Positions 1 to 8,354 of a stretch of 64,000 bases of DNA are shown one piece after another. The stretch spans positions 248,001 through 312,000 of the forward strand of contig CAVOQE010000006.1 of NCBI GenBank assembly GCA_963698275.1, written 5' to 3'. Source of the DNA: Anderseniella sp963698275 (GTDB taxonomy: Bacteria; Pseudomonadota; Alphaproteobacteria; Rhizobiales; Aestuariivirgaceae). The position numbers and the translations under genes were made by a program. Position 1 is the stretch's first letter; every line of letters begins with the position of its first letter. The notes below the pieces were generated by a model. The model ran no database searches. It was given only the letters and a program-made list of their open reading frames with translations, and was not told the DNA's origin.

Positions 1-1673
1 ACCGGCGTGACGGTTTCCGCCTGCTCGGTTTGAGACGTTACCGCAGCAGTTTCAACCAGCGCTGCGTCCGGGTCAGGTTTGGCCACTTCCTCCGGCGGTG
101 CATCATCCTCGGTTGCCGGAATTAAATCTGCGGGCTTGACCGGTTCAGCAACCGGCTCAGCGGCGGCGACCTGCTGCTGAGTTGTTTCAGGCTTGGCCGG
201 TTCCGCGGAGGATTCGACCGCCGCAGTCTGCCGAGTTGGGTCGGACTCAGCTGCAGCCGGAGCAATATCTGCCTTGACTGTTTCGGCATCACCCTTGACG
301 CCTGACGTCGGCTGGGATGCTGCTGGTTCCGGCTTCTCGGCGGACGGAGCTTCCTCTACAGGCTTCACATTGTCTGCCACCCTGGCTTCGGTTGCGGTCG
401 GCGCTTCCGTTTTGGCTGGTTCGGCCTCAGCTGCAGTCGCAGCAACTTCTGCATTTGTTTCTGGCTCCGCAGCACCCGCTGTCGCCGGCTCTGCAGCAGC
501 AGTTGCAGCCGTTTCCGGTTTCGCCTGTTCTTCTTGCGCTGTCTTGCGCTGCTCCTGCAGGCTGGCTATGCGCTCTGCAGACTCTCGGAAGAATGGCAAC
601 TCAATGCGTTCGGAGACGCTTCCGTCCTGCGCAAGTTGATCGGTGCGCAAGGTGTGAGGGCCCGACGCAATCTCACTAACTGCGGTAAACGACCATGTTC
701 CGTCACTGCCAGCGATTGCTTCACCGGTATATACGTCGTCCACATAGACACGCACTGTGCTGGCCGGGGCAGACCGGCCGGAGAATGTGGTCAGGCCTGC
801 GTCATTATAATCGACGACATCCACATTCAAGCTGCGTGCCGTTGATGTGGCTGCAGGCGCGGTGGCAGTCGCAGGCGGTTGCAAAGCCGCCGTTTTGGAG
901 TCAGCGGCAGGCTGCTGGCCAGCAGCCGTGGATGCTTCGCCATTCTCGCTTGCAGTGCTTTCCTGTGCAGCCTCAGCCTGCTTGACCTCTGCGGCTTCCG
1001 GCTTCTGCAGCACTTTTGATGGTTTCGCGGTTTCACTCAACACAATGAGTGGCTGGGTACCTGGCTGGTCGGGAACCGTCAGCGCCACACTCTGCTCTGC
1101 CAGCTTGACTTCGCCAGCAGCATTTTCAGTCTCTATCTGCATTTGATGGGCGCCAGCGGGCATTGGCTCAGCCGGTATCAGGACCCATTCGCCGCGCTCG
1201 TTGGCCTGCGTTTCGCCGGCGACTTTTTCATTTATCAACAGCCGAACCGTCGAACCCGGTGCGGCGCGGCCGGCAAGCACTGCTGATCCGTCTTCTTCAA
1301 CCCGTACAATGTCAAACGACGCGCCTTCGGGCTCCGCTTCGGCAGCTTCCGGCTTTGCGGTCTCATCGCCCAGCTTTACGTCCGGAACAGTTTCAGCAGA
1401 TGGAGCAGTTTCGGCTGCTTCAGGTGCAACAGCAGCAACTTTTTCCTCGGCTTTTTCCTCAGCTTTTTCCGCCGGGGCAGCGCTTGTTTCAGCAGATTGC
1501 TGGCTAGCCGGCGGTGTCGACGCCGTCTCGGCAGGCTTGATCTTGACGGTCTGCGAACCTGAAGTCAGTGAAGTCAGCGCCGATGGATCCTCCTGCCAGC
1601 CCTTATAACTGAGGGCTGCCAGGCCGCCCGCACAAAGCACTGCAAGTGAACTGAATAATACAAGAGGCTTCAT
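1..1673 (-). CDS. LysM/Ig-like domain envelope protein (partial, C-terminus off window)
   Basis: The reading frame starts at the ATG complementary to 1671-1673, preceded by an AGGAAC-like ribosome site, and runs off the left edge. The N-terminus (MKPLVLFSSLAVLCAGGLAA) is a membrane anchor or signal sequence. Two Ig-like modules follow, each with a G-R-x-A-P-x-S-T-V-R core and a G-x-W motif: roughly residues 125-185, and residues about 275-350. They are separated and followed by long Ala/Glu/Pro/Thr-rich low-complexity stretches. Alphaproteobacterial proteins of this build usually end in a LysM peptidoglycan-binding domain, which would lie outside the window, so the LysM part is inferred. It is divergent from the LOG-family gene. 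A structural or cell-wall role is likely; no catalytic motif is visible in the part seen. Confidence 0.72.
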   Translation of the reverse strand, partial: MKPLVLFSSLAVLCAGGLAALSYKGWQEDPSALTSLTSGSQTVKIKPAETASTPPASQQSAETSAAPAEKAEEKAEEKVAAVAPEAAETAPSAETVPDVKLGDETAKPEAAEAEPEGASFDIVRVEEDGSAVLAGRAAPGSTVRLLINEKVAGETQANERGEWVLIPAEPMPAGAHQMQIETENAAGEVKLAEQSVALTVPDQPGTQPLIVLSETAKPSKVLQKPEAAEVKQAEAAQESTASENGEASTAAGQQPAADSKTAALQPPATATAPAATSTARSLNVDVVDYNDAGLTTFSGRSAPASTVRVYVDDVYTGEAIAGSDGTWSFTAVSEIASGPHTLRTDQLAQDGSVSERIELPFFRESAERIASLQEQRKTAQEEQAKPETAATAAAEPATAGAAEPETNAEVAATAAEAEPAKTEAPTATEARVADNVKPVEEAPSAEKPEPAASQPTSGVKGDAETVKADIAPAAAESDPTRQTAAVESSAEPAKPETTQQQVAAAEPVAEPVKPADLIPATEDDAPPEEVAKPDPDAALVETAAVTSQTEQAETVTP

Positions 1674-1977
1674 TTTCGTTCCTGTCACTGGATCAGGGTG
1701 AGTTCCGGTTGCAACACCCAAAATTCATAAATCTGATCGCTTCCAAAGTGTTATGGCAACTTTACGGGTTCACCTGCCCCCATGTCGCTCTTGTGTCCGC
1801 CATGAGAACATAGTGCGCGTACAAGGTTGGTGCAATCTTTGCCTGACTGCGGCTTTCCAAGATAAAGCCAGACCTGGATGATGTCATCCCCTCTCAAGGA
1901 AGACAAAAAGGCCACAGTTGCAAATTACCACACGCAGTGCTTGACGCTAGCCCCTCAGCCTGTGACACAATGGACAC
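1674..1977. other. Divergent intergenic region between the LysM-type gene and the LOG gene
   Basis: This 304-base gap must hold promoters for both flanking genes. I saw no RNA gene, repeat or terminator in it. The only recognisable signal is the sigma-70-like element close to the LOG gene, listed separately. Confidence 0.5.
1941..1971 (+). promoter_or_regulatory. Candidate promoter giving a leaderless LOG transcript
   Basis: TTGACG at 1941-1946 matches a -35 box. A weak -10-like GACACA/CACAAT lies at 1964-1971, a spacing of 17-19 bases. Transcription would then begin at or next to the ATG at 1978. No Shine-Dalgarno sequence precedes that ATG, which would fit a leaderless mRNA. The -10 match is poor, so this is a tentative call. 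Confidence 0.35.
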
Positions 1978-2598
1978 ATGGTATCGAATCGTTTCTCCGA
2001 AACTAATTTGTCTTTATGCGTTTATTGCGGCTCCGGCGAAGGCCGCAGCCCTTCATACATGCAGGCTGCGCGCGACCTCGGGTCATCCATGGCCGAAAAC
2101 AATGTCGGGCTTGTTTACGGCGGTGGCGGCATTGGTCTCATGGGCGAAGTGGCGCGCACTGTCATTGCCGGCAACGCCCATGTTACCGGCATCATTCCAA
2201 AGTTCCTGATGAAGCGTGAACGCATGCTTGACGACGGCGGTCATGAACTCCTGATCGTGGACGACATGCACGAGCGCAAAATGATGATGTTTGAACGTGC
2301 GTCCGGCTTTGTCGCCCTGCCCGGCGGCATCGGCACGCTGGAAGAACTGGTGGAGATTGCGACCTGGGCGCAACTTGGACGGCACAAGAAGCCGATCATT
2401 GTCGCCAATATAGACAATTACTGGCAGCCGCTGCTGACGCTTGTTTCCCACATGAAGGAGGAACAGTTCATCCGCGAGGGCCTGGAAGTGCACTTCGAAG
2501 TGGTTGATCGGGCAAAAGACATTGTACCGGCATTCCTCGATCGCCTGGCGATATCAGGCACAGCACCCGACGACAGCGAGATTACGGAACTGTTTTAG
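1978..2598 (+). CDS. LOG family protein (TIGR00730, cytokinin riboside 5'-monophosphate phosphoribohydrolase-like)
   Basis: The product has 206 residues and is complete. It shows the Rossmann-type motif YGGGGIGLMG at residues 47-56, the ERK segment near 99-101 and the diagnostic PGGIGTLEE motif at 115-123. LOG enzymes hydrolyse the N-glycosidic bond of nucleoside 5'-monophosphates; in bacteria this may make cytokinin bases or simply salvage nucleotides. The start at 1978 is fixed because the conserved C-V-Y-C-G-S segment begins only about 14 residues in. It has no ribosome binding site. Its last four bases overlap the end of the convergent EamA transporter gene. Confidence 0.92.
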   Translation: MVSNRFSETNLSLCVYCGSGEGRSPSYMQAARDLGSSMAENNVGLVYGGGGIGLMGEVARTVIAGNAHVTGIIPKFLMKRERMLDDGGHELLIVDDMHERKMMMFERASGFVALPGGIGTLEELVEIATWAQLGRHKKPIIVANIDNYWQPLLTLVSHMKEEQFIREGLEVHFEVVDRAKDIVPAFLDRLAISGTAPDDSEITELF

Positions 2599-3476
2599 CC
2601 GGATTTCGCCTTGCTGGCGACCAGCACACCGGCACCTGCCAGGACCATGCCGGCCCACGCCAGCGGCGGCATCGCCTCACCGAGCACGAACCACGCCAGC
2701 AGTGATGCAACCGGTGGCACCAGAAACAGCAGGGCCGAAACCCGGCTGACTTCGCCGGCCCGTATCATGTAAAGCAGCAGCGATATGGCAATGATCGAAT
2801 TGCCGATGACCAGGTAAGCCAGAGACCAGAGAAGCTCGGGCGTGAAGTTGACCTGCATGGTTTCCCGGAAATAGGCAATTGGCGCGATGACCACGAAGCC
2901 GACGGCAAACTGCACCAGGCTGGCGGTGATCGGATGCTGGTTCAGGCCAAAGCGCTTTTCGTAGATCGAACCTGCTGACATGGCTATCAGCCCGATTACC
3001 GCGAACACGACGCCGATATAGGATGATGTCGAGATTTCCTGCCGCGATCCGATCACCATGACAGCCCCTGCCAGCCCAAGTGCCAGCCCGACCCAGCGAT
3101 AGCGCGATACCATTTCGCTGACAATATATGGCGCAGTGATCGCTACCAGGATTGGCTGCAGTGATACGATCAGAGCCACGCCGCCGGCTGACAGGCCGTC
3201 GGCAAAGGCAAGGTATGTCATGCCGAAATAGACCGCCTGCATGAGCAGCCCGGTCATTGCCAGGTGAAACCAGTTGATTGGCCGTTGCGGAACCCGTGGC
3301 CTGACGATGATGAACAGCGGGATCATGAGCCCCAGCACGCAGGCATAGCGCAGCGCCAGAAAGGTCATGGGTTCGGCATATTGCAGACCCAGCTTGGCGA
3401 AGGTGTACCCGCCCGACCACAAGAGCAGGAACAGGAATGGAGCCAGGCTGATTGCCCAGGCGCGCACCCCGCTCAT
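2595..3476 (-). CDS. EamA-family drug/metabolite transporter
   Basis: This 293-residue protein is almost entirely hydrophobic, with about ten predicted membrane segments in two five-helix repeats, the arrangement of the DMT (EamA) superfamily. The N-terminal repeat begins with FLFLLLWSGGYTFAKLGL, typical of exporters of the RhaT/EamA type. The substrate cannot be inferred. Its ATG overlaps the stop of the upstream rarD-like gene in an ATGA arrangement, so the two transporters are probably translationally coupled, at the end of a minus-strand run that begins near cysS. Confidence 0.88.
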   Translation of the reverse strand: MSGVRAWAISLAPFLFLLLWSGGYTFAKLGLQYAEPMTFLALRYACVLGLMIPLFIIVRPRVPQRPINWFHLAMTGLLMQAVYFGMTYLAFADGLSAGGVALIVSLQPILVAITAPYIVSEMVSRYRWVGLALGLAGAVMVIGSRQEISTSSYIGVVFAVIGLIAMSAGSIYEKRFGLNQHPITASLVQFAVGFVVIAPIAYFRETMQVNFTPELLWSLAYLVIGNSIIAISLLLYMIRAGEVSRVSALLFLVPPVASLLAWFVLGEAMPPLAWAGMVLAGAGVLVASKAKSG

Positions 3477-4378
3477 GATGCCACCGGCCGGCGCAGACTG
3501 GAGAATGAATACAGGGCCAGGGCGGTCCAGATGAAGCCGAAGGTCACTAGCTGTGCCTGCTGCATGGGTTCGTTGAGGACAAAAACGGCGGTCAGGAACA
3601 ACATGGATGGTGCAATGTATTGCAGCAGGCCGAGGGTCGAGAAACGGATGCGACGGGCAGCGGTTGCAAAAAACATTAAAGGCAATGCCGTCATCGGTCC
3701 ACAGGCCAGCAACAGTGCCGTGGTGTTCCAGTCACTGCCAAACGCCAGCGGGCCTTGTGTTCCAAGCCAGCTCACCACCGCGAGGCCCAGCAGTGACAGA
3801 ATGCAGCTTTCCACGAAAAAGCCCTGCACCGGCCCGACATCGATGGTCTTGCGCATGAAACCATAGGCAGAAAACGCAGCGCCCAGAATCAGCGACAGCC
3901 ACGGAAACGCACCAAGCGCCCAGGTCTGATACGCAACACCTGTAACGGCCAGTGCGATGGCAACGATCTGCAGCCCGGTCATCTTCTCGCGCAATACCAG
4001 ATATCCCACAGCCACGTTGAGCAACGGATTGATGTAGAACGCCAGCGACGTCTCCAGCGCTCGCCCGACGGAGACTGCCCAGACAAAAACTCCCCAGGAA
4101 ATGGTCACCAGAAGCGTCGTCAGGCACATCAGGCCCAATAGTTTCGGGGTCTTCACCACCCGCAACACATCTTGCGTCCGCCCCATGACCAGCATCACGG
4201 CTGCTGCAATGGGGATCGACCAGAATGCCCGGTGTGCGACGACCTCAAGCGCATTGACATGGGCCAGCAGCGCGAAAAACGCCGCATAGGTTCCCCACAA
4301 CAGATAGGCAATCAGTGCACATATGATGCCGCTTCGGTTTGTACCGGCCTCGTCAGGTGTGGTGGTTACGGACGTCAT
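3473..4378 (-). CDS. rarD: RarD-type EamA transporter
   Basis: The predicted product has 301 residues and about ten membrane segments. It matches the RarD branch of the EamA superfamily: an early LIAYLLWGTYAAFFALLAH segment, a W-S-I-P motif near residue 50 and a central AFSAYGFMRK segment. RarD proteins are annotated from E. coli as chloramphenicol-sensitivity permeases, and the real substrate is unknown. A longer reading frame extends to 4525, but it would overlap the MFS gene ending at 4446 and adds a Cys/Pro-rich non-homologous leader. I therefore prefer the ATG at 4378. It is coupled to the downstream EamA gene by a 4-base overlap. Confidence 0.87.
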   Translation of the reverse strand: MTSVTTTPDEAGTNRSGIICALIAYLLWGTYAAFFALLAHVNALEVVAHRAFWSIPIAAAVMLVMGRTQDVLRVVKTPKLLGLMCLTTLLVTISWGVFVWAVSVGRALETSLAFYINPLLNVAVGYLVLREKMTGLQIVAIALAVTGVAYQTWALGAFPWLSLILGAAFSAYGFMRKTIDVGPVQGFFVESCILSLLGLAVVSWLGTQGPLAFGSDWNTTALLLACGPMTALPLMFFATAARRIRFSTLGLLQYIAPSMLFLTAVFVLNEPMQQAQLVTFGFIWTALALYSFSSLRRPVAS

Positions 4379-4445
4379 GACGCAGCGACTATTGCCCGGC
4401 GAACAGAAAACACGCAATGCGTGCCCACGCATAGCGATACAATCT

Positions 4446-5642
4446 TCACTGCATGGCTCCGGACCGCTCGCGCAACGGCCACATGGCGATGATGCCCAAT
4501 GCGGGGCCGGCGGCCATGACGGCAAGTGTCATCTGCCAGCCAACATGCTCGGCAAGTACAGGCGTCAATTGGACTGTTGCGAAAGTCAGCAGAAATCCGA
4601 GCGCTGTCTGAAACGTCATCAGACTGCCGGCAAGCTGCGGCGGTGCGGCATCCGCAACAAGTGCGGAAAATTGTGCAGAGTCCGGAATGATCGTGATGCC
4701 CCACACAATGAACAACGCGAAGGTCAGCCACCACGGGCCGCCAAAGCTTGCAGCCGTCGCCAGGCCGGCAACAAACGAACCAGCCATGGCAATCATGGCG
4801 ACATTTGCCTTGCCGATACGGTCTGCAGACCGCCCGGCCCAGACGCAGGCCACTGCACCGAGCGCAATCGCCAGAAATGCCGTCAGACTTGCCAGCCGGT
4901 TGGCAGCCTGCACGTCGAGTGAAACAGCAAAGGACGCAGCCGCAGCGACCGGCAGCCACGCCCACATGGCATAGAGCTCCCACATATGACCAAGGTAGCC
5001 GCCATAGGCGCGCCGAATGCGCGTGTCGGTCCACGCAAGCGTGATGGACCGGGCAGAAAACGCCGGCGAGCGCGCATGGTGCGGACCAAGGCCCGTCCCC
5101 AATACAAAAGCCCCGCCGATAAAGGCCGCGATGGACGTGGAGTACACAGCCACCCGCCAGTCGGCACCACCCATCAGCGTTGCCAGGTGCGGCAGGGAGG
5201 ACCCGAATGTAAGCGCGCCAACCAGAATGGCCACCAGCAGCCCGCGATCTTTCAGGCCCCAGCCTGCCGTAATTTTCATTCCGACCGGATAAACCCCTGC
5301 GAGCATGATCCCGGTGATCAGGCGCAGCAGCACCGCAACAGCGCTTGCCGGTGAAACAAACGCCAGACCAAGATTGGCAGCCGCTGCAATGCAGGCACAC
5401 AGCGCCAGTACGCGGCGCGGATCAAACCGGTCGGCAATACCCATAAATGCCGAGGCAAACGCACCGACGACAAACCCCAACTGCACCGCGCTGGACAAGG
5501 CCGCCTGCTGGCCCGGGGACATGGCAACCTCAGCCATCATGCCCGGCAGCGTCGCCGACGACACAAACCACAGGCTGAGCGCAGCCACTTCCGCCACAAC
5601 CAGAAAAGTCATGGAACGCAGTTTGGACGATGATGACGTCAA
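4446..5642 (-). CDS. MFS transporter
   Basis: This 398-residue protein has about twelve hydrophobic segments and an MFS-type signature after helix 2 (FMGIADRFDPRRVLAL) and again in the second half (WAGRSADRIGKANVA). It resembles the CynX/NimT or YfkF-like group of small-molecule permeases, but the substrate is not evident. The ATG at 5640-5642 overlaps the hutD stop by four bases, so it is part of the cimA-hutD-MFS line. The intracellular loop between the halves (about residues 185-215) is polar, as expected. Confidence 0.88.
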   Translation of the reverse strand: MTSSSSKLRSMTFLVVAEVAALSLWFVSSATLPGMMAEVAMSPGQQAALSSAVQLGFVVGAFASAFMGIADRFDPRRVLALCACIAAAANLGLAFVSPASAVAVLLRLITGIMLAGVYPVGMKITAGWGLKDRGLLVAILVGALTFGSSLPHLATLMGGADWRVAVYSTSIAAFIGGAFVLGTGLGPHHARSPAFSARSITLAWTDTRIRRAYGGYLGHMWELYAMWAWLPVAAAASFAVSLDVQAANRLASLTAFLAIALGAVACVWAGRSADRIGKANVAMIAMAGSFVAGLATAASFGGPWWLTFALFIVWGITIIPDSAQFSALVADAAPPQLAGSLMTFQTALGFLLTFATVQLTPVLAEHVGWQMTLAVMAAGPALGIIAMWPLRERSGAMQ

Positions 5643-6229
5643 GACCTGTCCTCGGCAGCCTGAAGGATAGTGAAGACGGCTGCTGCGTCTGCCGCTGCAT
5701 CAAGGTGCAAGGTTTCCGTGTGCTCCACAACCACAGTGTCGAACATTTCAGCCACGACACGATCACCGGCCTCGACCTGCCAACTGCCACGGACCACATG
5801 CAGGACCGCAATTCCATTGCGCGGGACCGGCAGATCACGTGGATCGCCGCCATGAACAATACTGACCCGGTGGGTCCATTTGCCTTGCCGTGTCATGACA
5901 TTGAAGGCACTGGCAGCGCCTTCATTCAGCCGGCTTGACGGTGTTTGCACACTGTCGAAACGGAACGGCTGCAGGAATTCCATGTGCTGTGCACGGCTAT
6001 CGCCAAACTCCAGAACAAAAGGCGCGCCTCCCACCAGTGTAATGGTGCGGTCAATGCCCGGGAAAGACGAAAACGGCCCGTCTGTGTCAATGGATGCAAG
6101 CGACAAGCGGATGTCGAAACCGTCCTGCGGAGCGGCCTCGGGCCAGAGCCAGACATCCTGGGTCATGCCGCCGCCATTGTTCCAGGGCTTGCGGTTGTAG
6201 GTGTCGTGACGAAGCAGGTTCACGCTCAT
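5639..6229 (-). CDS. hutD: HutD/Ves family protein
   Basis: The product has about 196 residues and is a cupin-like protein of the HutD/Ves family. The family pattern is clear: W-x-N-G-G-G-M-T-Q-D-V near residue 20, then IRLSLASIDTDGPFSSFPG and a G-x-D-R-T-I-T-L-V-G-G stretch. HutD is linked to histidine utilisation in Pseudomonas and Ves to cold response in E. coli; its biochemical role is unsettled. No hut genes are visible here. I chose ATG 6229, just after the citramalate synthase stop at 6231 (TGAGATG), over an upstream GTG at 6244, because close coupling and the homologous start support it. Confidence 0.85.
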   Translation of the reverse strand: MSVNLLRHDTYNRKPWNNGGGMTQDVWLWPEAAPQDGFDIRLSLASIDTDGPFSSFPGIDRTITLVGGAPFVLEFGDSRAQHMEFLQPFRFDSVQTPSSRLNEGAASAFNVMTRQGKWTHRVSIVHGGDPRDLPVPRNGIAVLHVVRGSWQVEAGDRVVAEMFDTVVVEHTETLHLDAAADAAAVFTILQAAEDRS

Positions 6230-6230
6230 C

Positions 6231-7875
6231 TCACGAGGCCGCACCTTCCTTGAGCAGCTTGTAGGTCACGCTGTCCAGGAGCGCTTCAAACGAGGCATCT
6301 ACAATATTGGGCGATACGCCAATGGTGAACCAGCGTTCACCGGTCCTGTCGCGGCTTTCTATGAGGACACGGGTTATGGCACCGGTGCCGCCATTCAGGA
6401 TACGCACCTTATAGTCGACAAGTTCCAGATCCTCGATCAGGTCCTGAAATTTGCCCAGGTCCTTGCGCAACGCGGTGTCCAGGGCATTGATCGGACCATT
6501 GCCCTCACCGACCGACATGATGCGCTTGCCGTCAATGATGGTCTTGACCACCGCCTCGGCAACCGACGTCTCCTCGCCTTTCGCATTGTGGCGGTGTTCG
6601 ACGGACACCCGGAACGAGTTCGACCTCGAAGAAATTCGTCGCTGAGCCGAGCGCCTGGCGGGCCAGAATCTGAAACGATGCAGGCGCGGCATCATAGGCA
6701 TAGCCTGCCGTCTCGCGCTCTTTTACGTCGCGCAACAGTGTGTCGAGGCGCGGATCTGACTTGTCAACGCTGATGCCGGCACGTTCGATTTCGGAAATCA
6801 GGTTGGACTTGCCCGCCTGATCCGACACCAGAACGCGGCGGATGTTGCCGATGGTCTGCGGTGGCACGTGTTCATAGGTCTCCGGCTCCTTCAGCAGCGC
6901 GGATGCATGAATGCCCGCCTTGGTGGCAAAGGCGCTTTCACCCACATAAGGCGCCTGCCGGTCGGGGGCCCGATTGAGCAGTTCATCAAAAGCGCGCGAC
7001 ACATGCGTCAGCCGCTCCAGACCGTGCGCCGTAATGCCGGTTTTCACCAGATCCGCATAAGCCGGTTTCAGCATCAGTGTGGGGATCAGGGATACCAGAT
7101 TGGCATTGCCGCAGCGCTCACCGATACCGTTGAGGGTGCCCTGGATCTGGCGCGCGCCCGCCCTGACAGCGGCAAGGGAGTTGGCCACCGCCTGTTCAGT
7201 GTCATTGTGGGCATGGATCCCCAGATGCGAGCCGGGAACCTGTTCGCAGACCGCCCGCACGATCTGTTCAATCTCGTGGGGCAGCGTGCCGCCATTGGTG
7301 TCACACAGGATCACCCAGCGCGCACCGGCATCATGGGCGGCATGTGCGCAAGACAGCGCATAGGCCGGGTTTGCCTTGTAGCCATCGAAGAAATGCTCGC
7401 AGTCGACCATGGCTTGCTTGCCGGCGGCGATGGCGGCGGCAACGCTGTCGGAAATGCAGGCCAGGTTTTCTTCATTGCTGGTCTTCAGCGCGACCTCGAC
7501 GTGATAGTCCCACGACTTGGCGACAAAGCAGACAGCATCGGATTTCGCCTGCAGCAGATCCTGCAGGCCGGGATCATTGGACGCCGACCTTCCCGGGCGA
7601 CGCGTCATGCCAAAAGCTGAAAATGACGCCTTCATTTTGCGGGGTTCGGCAAACAGGGCCGTATCAGTCTGGTTGGCCCCCGGGTAGCCGCCTTCGATGA
7701 AATCGATACCCAGTTCGTCCAGCATGGCAATGATGGCCAGCTTGTCTTCCAGCGAGAAGTCGATGCCAGGCGTCTGCGCCCCGTCACGCAGCGTCGTGTC
7801 GTACAGATAAAGCCGTTCGCGCGGCGAGCGTCGCGGCTTTTGTTGATCAGCTGTTTGAGTTGGTGTGGTCGTCAC
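6231..7875 (-). pseudogene. cimA: Citramalate synthase (CimA), frameshifted
   Basis: This gene encodes an (R)-citramalate synthase of the DRE-TIM/LeuA-like family, which condenses pyruvate and acetyl-CoA toward 2-oxobutanoate and isoleucine. The catalytic barrel is intact, with YDTTLRDGAQTPGIDFSLEDK near residues 28-48, GIHAHNDTEQAVAN and GTLNGIGERCGN. The frame breaks close to 6617-6619: the first frame reads FFEVELVPGV, while the LeuA-type regulatory domain resumes as FRVSVEHRHNAKG in another frame and runs to 6231. Removing one base would restore E-V-E-S-F-R-V. The start is GTG at 7875, overlapping the DUF559 stop and preceded by GCGAGG. Both halves are well conserved, so a recent mutation or an assembly error is more likely than long decay. 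Confidence 0.85.
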
Positions 7876-8235
7876 GACAATACCTCGCTTAAGACGGTGT
7901 CAACAACACTGGCAACGTCGGTGACTGACAATTCGATTGGAGAAATCTCAACACGCGAAAATCCTTGCTGATGAAGAAACGCATCGCGCTTCGCATCATG
8001 CGCAATTCGAGGCTTCTGCGACATGAGTTTCACCATCCAGTTCGATAACCAGTTTTCTGGCAAAGCAGACAAAGTCGGCAATGTACGGCCCGATCGGTGC
8101 CTGTCGGCGAAAATGCAGTCCGTAAGATGCCTTCAGTTGTTTCAGGTGCGGCCACAACTGTCGCTCGAACGGAGTCTGTTCACGACGAAGACGCCGTGCT
8201 GCCTGCCTGGTTTTGGCCGGGATGCGCGTTGTCAT
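7872..8235 (-). pseudogene. DUF559 (Vsr-like endonuclease fold) gene, frameshifted
   Basis: The first part (from ATG 8235) reads RRLRREQTPFERQLWPHLK, then FRRQAPIGPYIADFVCFARK and LVIELDGETH. These are the core motifs of the DUF559 family, which is related to very-short-patch-repair endonucleases. That frame stops near 7996. The expected continuation AHDAKRDAFLHQQGFSRVE lies in another frame and runs to 7872. The break lies between about 8005 and 8030. DUF559 proteins are usually about 110-130 residues, as a repaired product would be here. The 3' end overlaps the cimA start (GTGA). It sits directly beside a long GC-rich palindrome. Function in the family is unproven; a nuclease is inferred from the fold. 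Confidence 0.8.
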
Positions 8236-8243
8236 TTTTGCTC

Positions 8244-8345
8244 ACCCCCCACCCCAACCCCTCCCCACAAGGGGGAGGGGCTGAATGATCGGCTGGTTTT
8301 TCAGCTTCTCCCCTCCCCCTTGTGGGGAGGGGTCGGGGGTGGGGG
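8244..8345. repeat. Large GC-rich inverted repeat (about 40-base arms)
   Basis: The left arm (about 8244-8285) and the right arm (about 8301-8345) are near-perfect reverse complements around a short loop that includes GATCGGCTGG. Each arm contains ACCCCTCCCCACAAG followed by GGGGAGGGG, which is itself an imperfect hairpin. Repeats with this CCCTCCCC/GGGGAGGG core occur widely between genes in proteobacteria and are often mistranslated as PNPSPQGGG-type peptides. Here it lies after cysS and before the DUF559 gene on the minus strand, so it could end the cysS transcript or act as a mobile REP-like element. Confidence 0.85.
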
Positions 8346-8354
8346 TCGGCCACA

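Noticed and set aside
193..1608. Several Ser/Ala-rich plus-strand ORFs
   Set aside because: They are reverse reads of the Ala/Glu-rich minus-strand gene.
4375..4525. N-terminal extension of the rarD-like protein
   Set aside because: It overlaps the MFS gene and lacks homology; the ATG at 4378 gives the standard length.
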